A DNA stretch of 64,000 nt from Cupriavidus sp. WKF15 (lineage in GTDB: Bacteria > Pseudomonadota > Gammaproteobacteria > Burkholderiales > Burkholderiaceae): the NCBI RefSeq assembly GCF_029278605.1, contig NZ_CP119572.1, forward strand, positions 3,658,001 to 3,722,000, in the 5' to 3' direction. Position 1 is the stretch's first letter, and the number at the start of each line of letters is the position of its first letter. Under the pieces are notes generated by a model that ran no database searches, was not told where the DNA came from, and saw only the letters and a list, made by a program, of their open reading frames with translations. A program made the translations under genes and the position numbers. Below, in pieces: positions 63,480-64,000 of this stretch.

Positions 63480-64000
63480 TCAGGCGGCCGGTGTCTCGGG
63501 CTCGAGCAGGTAGCCGAAGCCGCGCAGCGTGACGATGGTGACGCCGTGCCCGGCCAGCTTCTTGCGCAGGCGGTAGACCAGCACCTCGATGGCGTCGGGG
63601 CTGACGTCGGCGTCGAGCGAGAACACCTTGTCGAGCAGCTGGGCCTTGGTCAGCGGCTGGCCGCTGCGCGCGAGCAGCGCGCCGAGCAGCGTCGATTCGC
63701 GCGGCGTCAGCGCCAGCGGCTGGCCGTCGAGCGTAAAGCCGCGGCTTTCGCCGTCGAACACCAGCGTGCCGCACTGCAGGCGCGGATGCGCGCGGCCGCG
63801 GCTGCGGCGGATCAGCGCCAGGATGCGCGCTTCGAGTTCGGCAATGGCGAAGGGCTTGGGCAGGTAGTCGTCGGCGCCCAGGTTCAGGCCGCGCACGCGT
63901 TCGTCGAGCGTGTCCTGCGCGGTGAGGATCAGCACCGGGGTGCGGTCGTCGCGCGCGCGCATGGCCTTGAGCACGGCCAGGCCGTCCTTGCCGGGCAGGC
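63480..64000 (-). CDS. OmpR-family response regulator (TctD-like), N-terminus cut by window edge
   Basis: About 173 residues are visible; the true start lies beyond 64000. The receiver domain part begins in the middle of the domain (LPGKDGLAVLKAMRARDDRTP) and shows LILTAQDTLDERVRGLNLGADDYLPKPF, with the conserved Thr and Lys. The C-terminal OmpR winged helix ends VTLRGFGYLLEPE. The phosphoacceptor Asp is outside the window. It pairs with the downstream kinase, which starts one base after its stop. Confidence 0.93.
   Translation of the reverse strand, partial: LPGKDGLAVLKAMRARDDRTPVLILTAQDTLDERVRGLNLGADDYLPKPFAIAELEARILALIRRSRGRAHPRLQCGTLVFDGESRGFTLDGQPLALTPRESTLLGALLARSGQPLTKAQLLDKVFSLDADVSPDAIEVLVYRLRKKLAGHGVTIVTLRGFGYLLEPETPAA

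Overview
The window reads as one contiguous piece of a GC-rich betaproteobacterial main chromosome, most likely Cupriavidus or a close Burkholderiaceae relative. This rests on gene content and order (def-fmt-htpX-rsmB-DUF4390-ntrYX, LysM-dprA-topB, pckG, cstA, tct-type transporters, a PhhAB pair next to an Lrp regulator) and on protein similarity as remembered; no database search was possible. The def/fmt/dprA/rsmB block and an unusual number of DnaA-box-like sequences suggest a place not far from the chromosome origin.

Layout. 1-5.2 kb: the N-terminus of a large alpha-2-macroglobulin-like protein, an Lrp regulator divergent from the phenylalanine hydroxylase genes phhA-phhB, and an OmpR/TctE-type two-component pair. 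5.2-8.4 kb: a SET-domain protein and an HU gene transcribed away from each other across about 1.07 kb of non-coding DNA that carries six copies of CGTATACGC, several GTAAAC motifs and three DnaA boxes; then a DUF2272 lipoprotein whose start lies in a 12-bp tandem array. 8.4-15.1 kb: dinB, rarD, a TRAP-type binding protein, and a complete group II intron (about 2.95 kb) inserted in the probable 5' leader of the TRAP gene. 15.3-18.8 kb: an exported protein of unknown function, an aquaporin-family channel, a coiled-coil protein and tRNA-Phe(GAA).

18.8-27.1 kb: a long co-directional minus-strand run, def, fmt, htpX, rsmB, DUF4390, ntrY, ntrX; the NtrX-like protein has no AAA+ domain. 27.3-32.9 kb: LysM protein, dprA, thioredoxin-like protein and topB with a histone-H1-like tail. 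33-35.4 kb: a LysR regulator divergent from a tiny secreted protein made of YSDGAK repeats, a glycine-zipper protein with a histidine-rich tail, and the YbdD-like partner of CstA. 35.4-40 kb: cstA divergent from a Cache-domain histidine kinase and a LuxR-type regulator, with a conspicuous candidate operator between them. 40.1-45.6 kb: pckG, a D-2-hydroxyacid dehydrogenase, an MFS exporter and a MOSC protein preceded by a second DnaA-box-like array. 45.9-50.3 kb: an RND efflux adaptor and pump.

50.5-53.2 kb: a lower-GC two-gene module, a PGAP1/LCAT-like lipase and an overlapping Tli4-like protein, which looks like an orphan type VI effector-immunity pair. 53.4-64 kb: a ChaN-like lipoprotein, a complete tctCBA tripartite tricarboxylate transporter, an AbrB-family membrane protein, a thioesterase, a patatin phospholipase, a glutathione-reductase-like enzyme, and a second OmpR/TctE-type two-component pair whose regulator runs off the window end.

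No CRISPR array, rRNA or DDE transposase was seen. The only mobile element is the group II intron.
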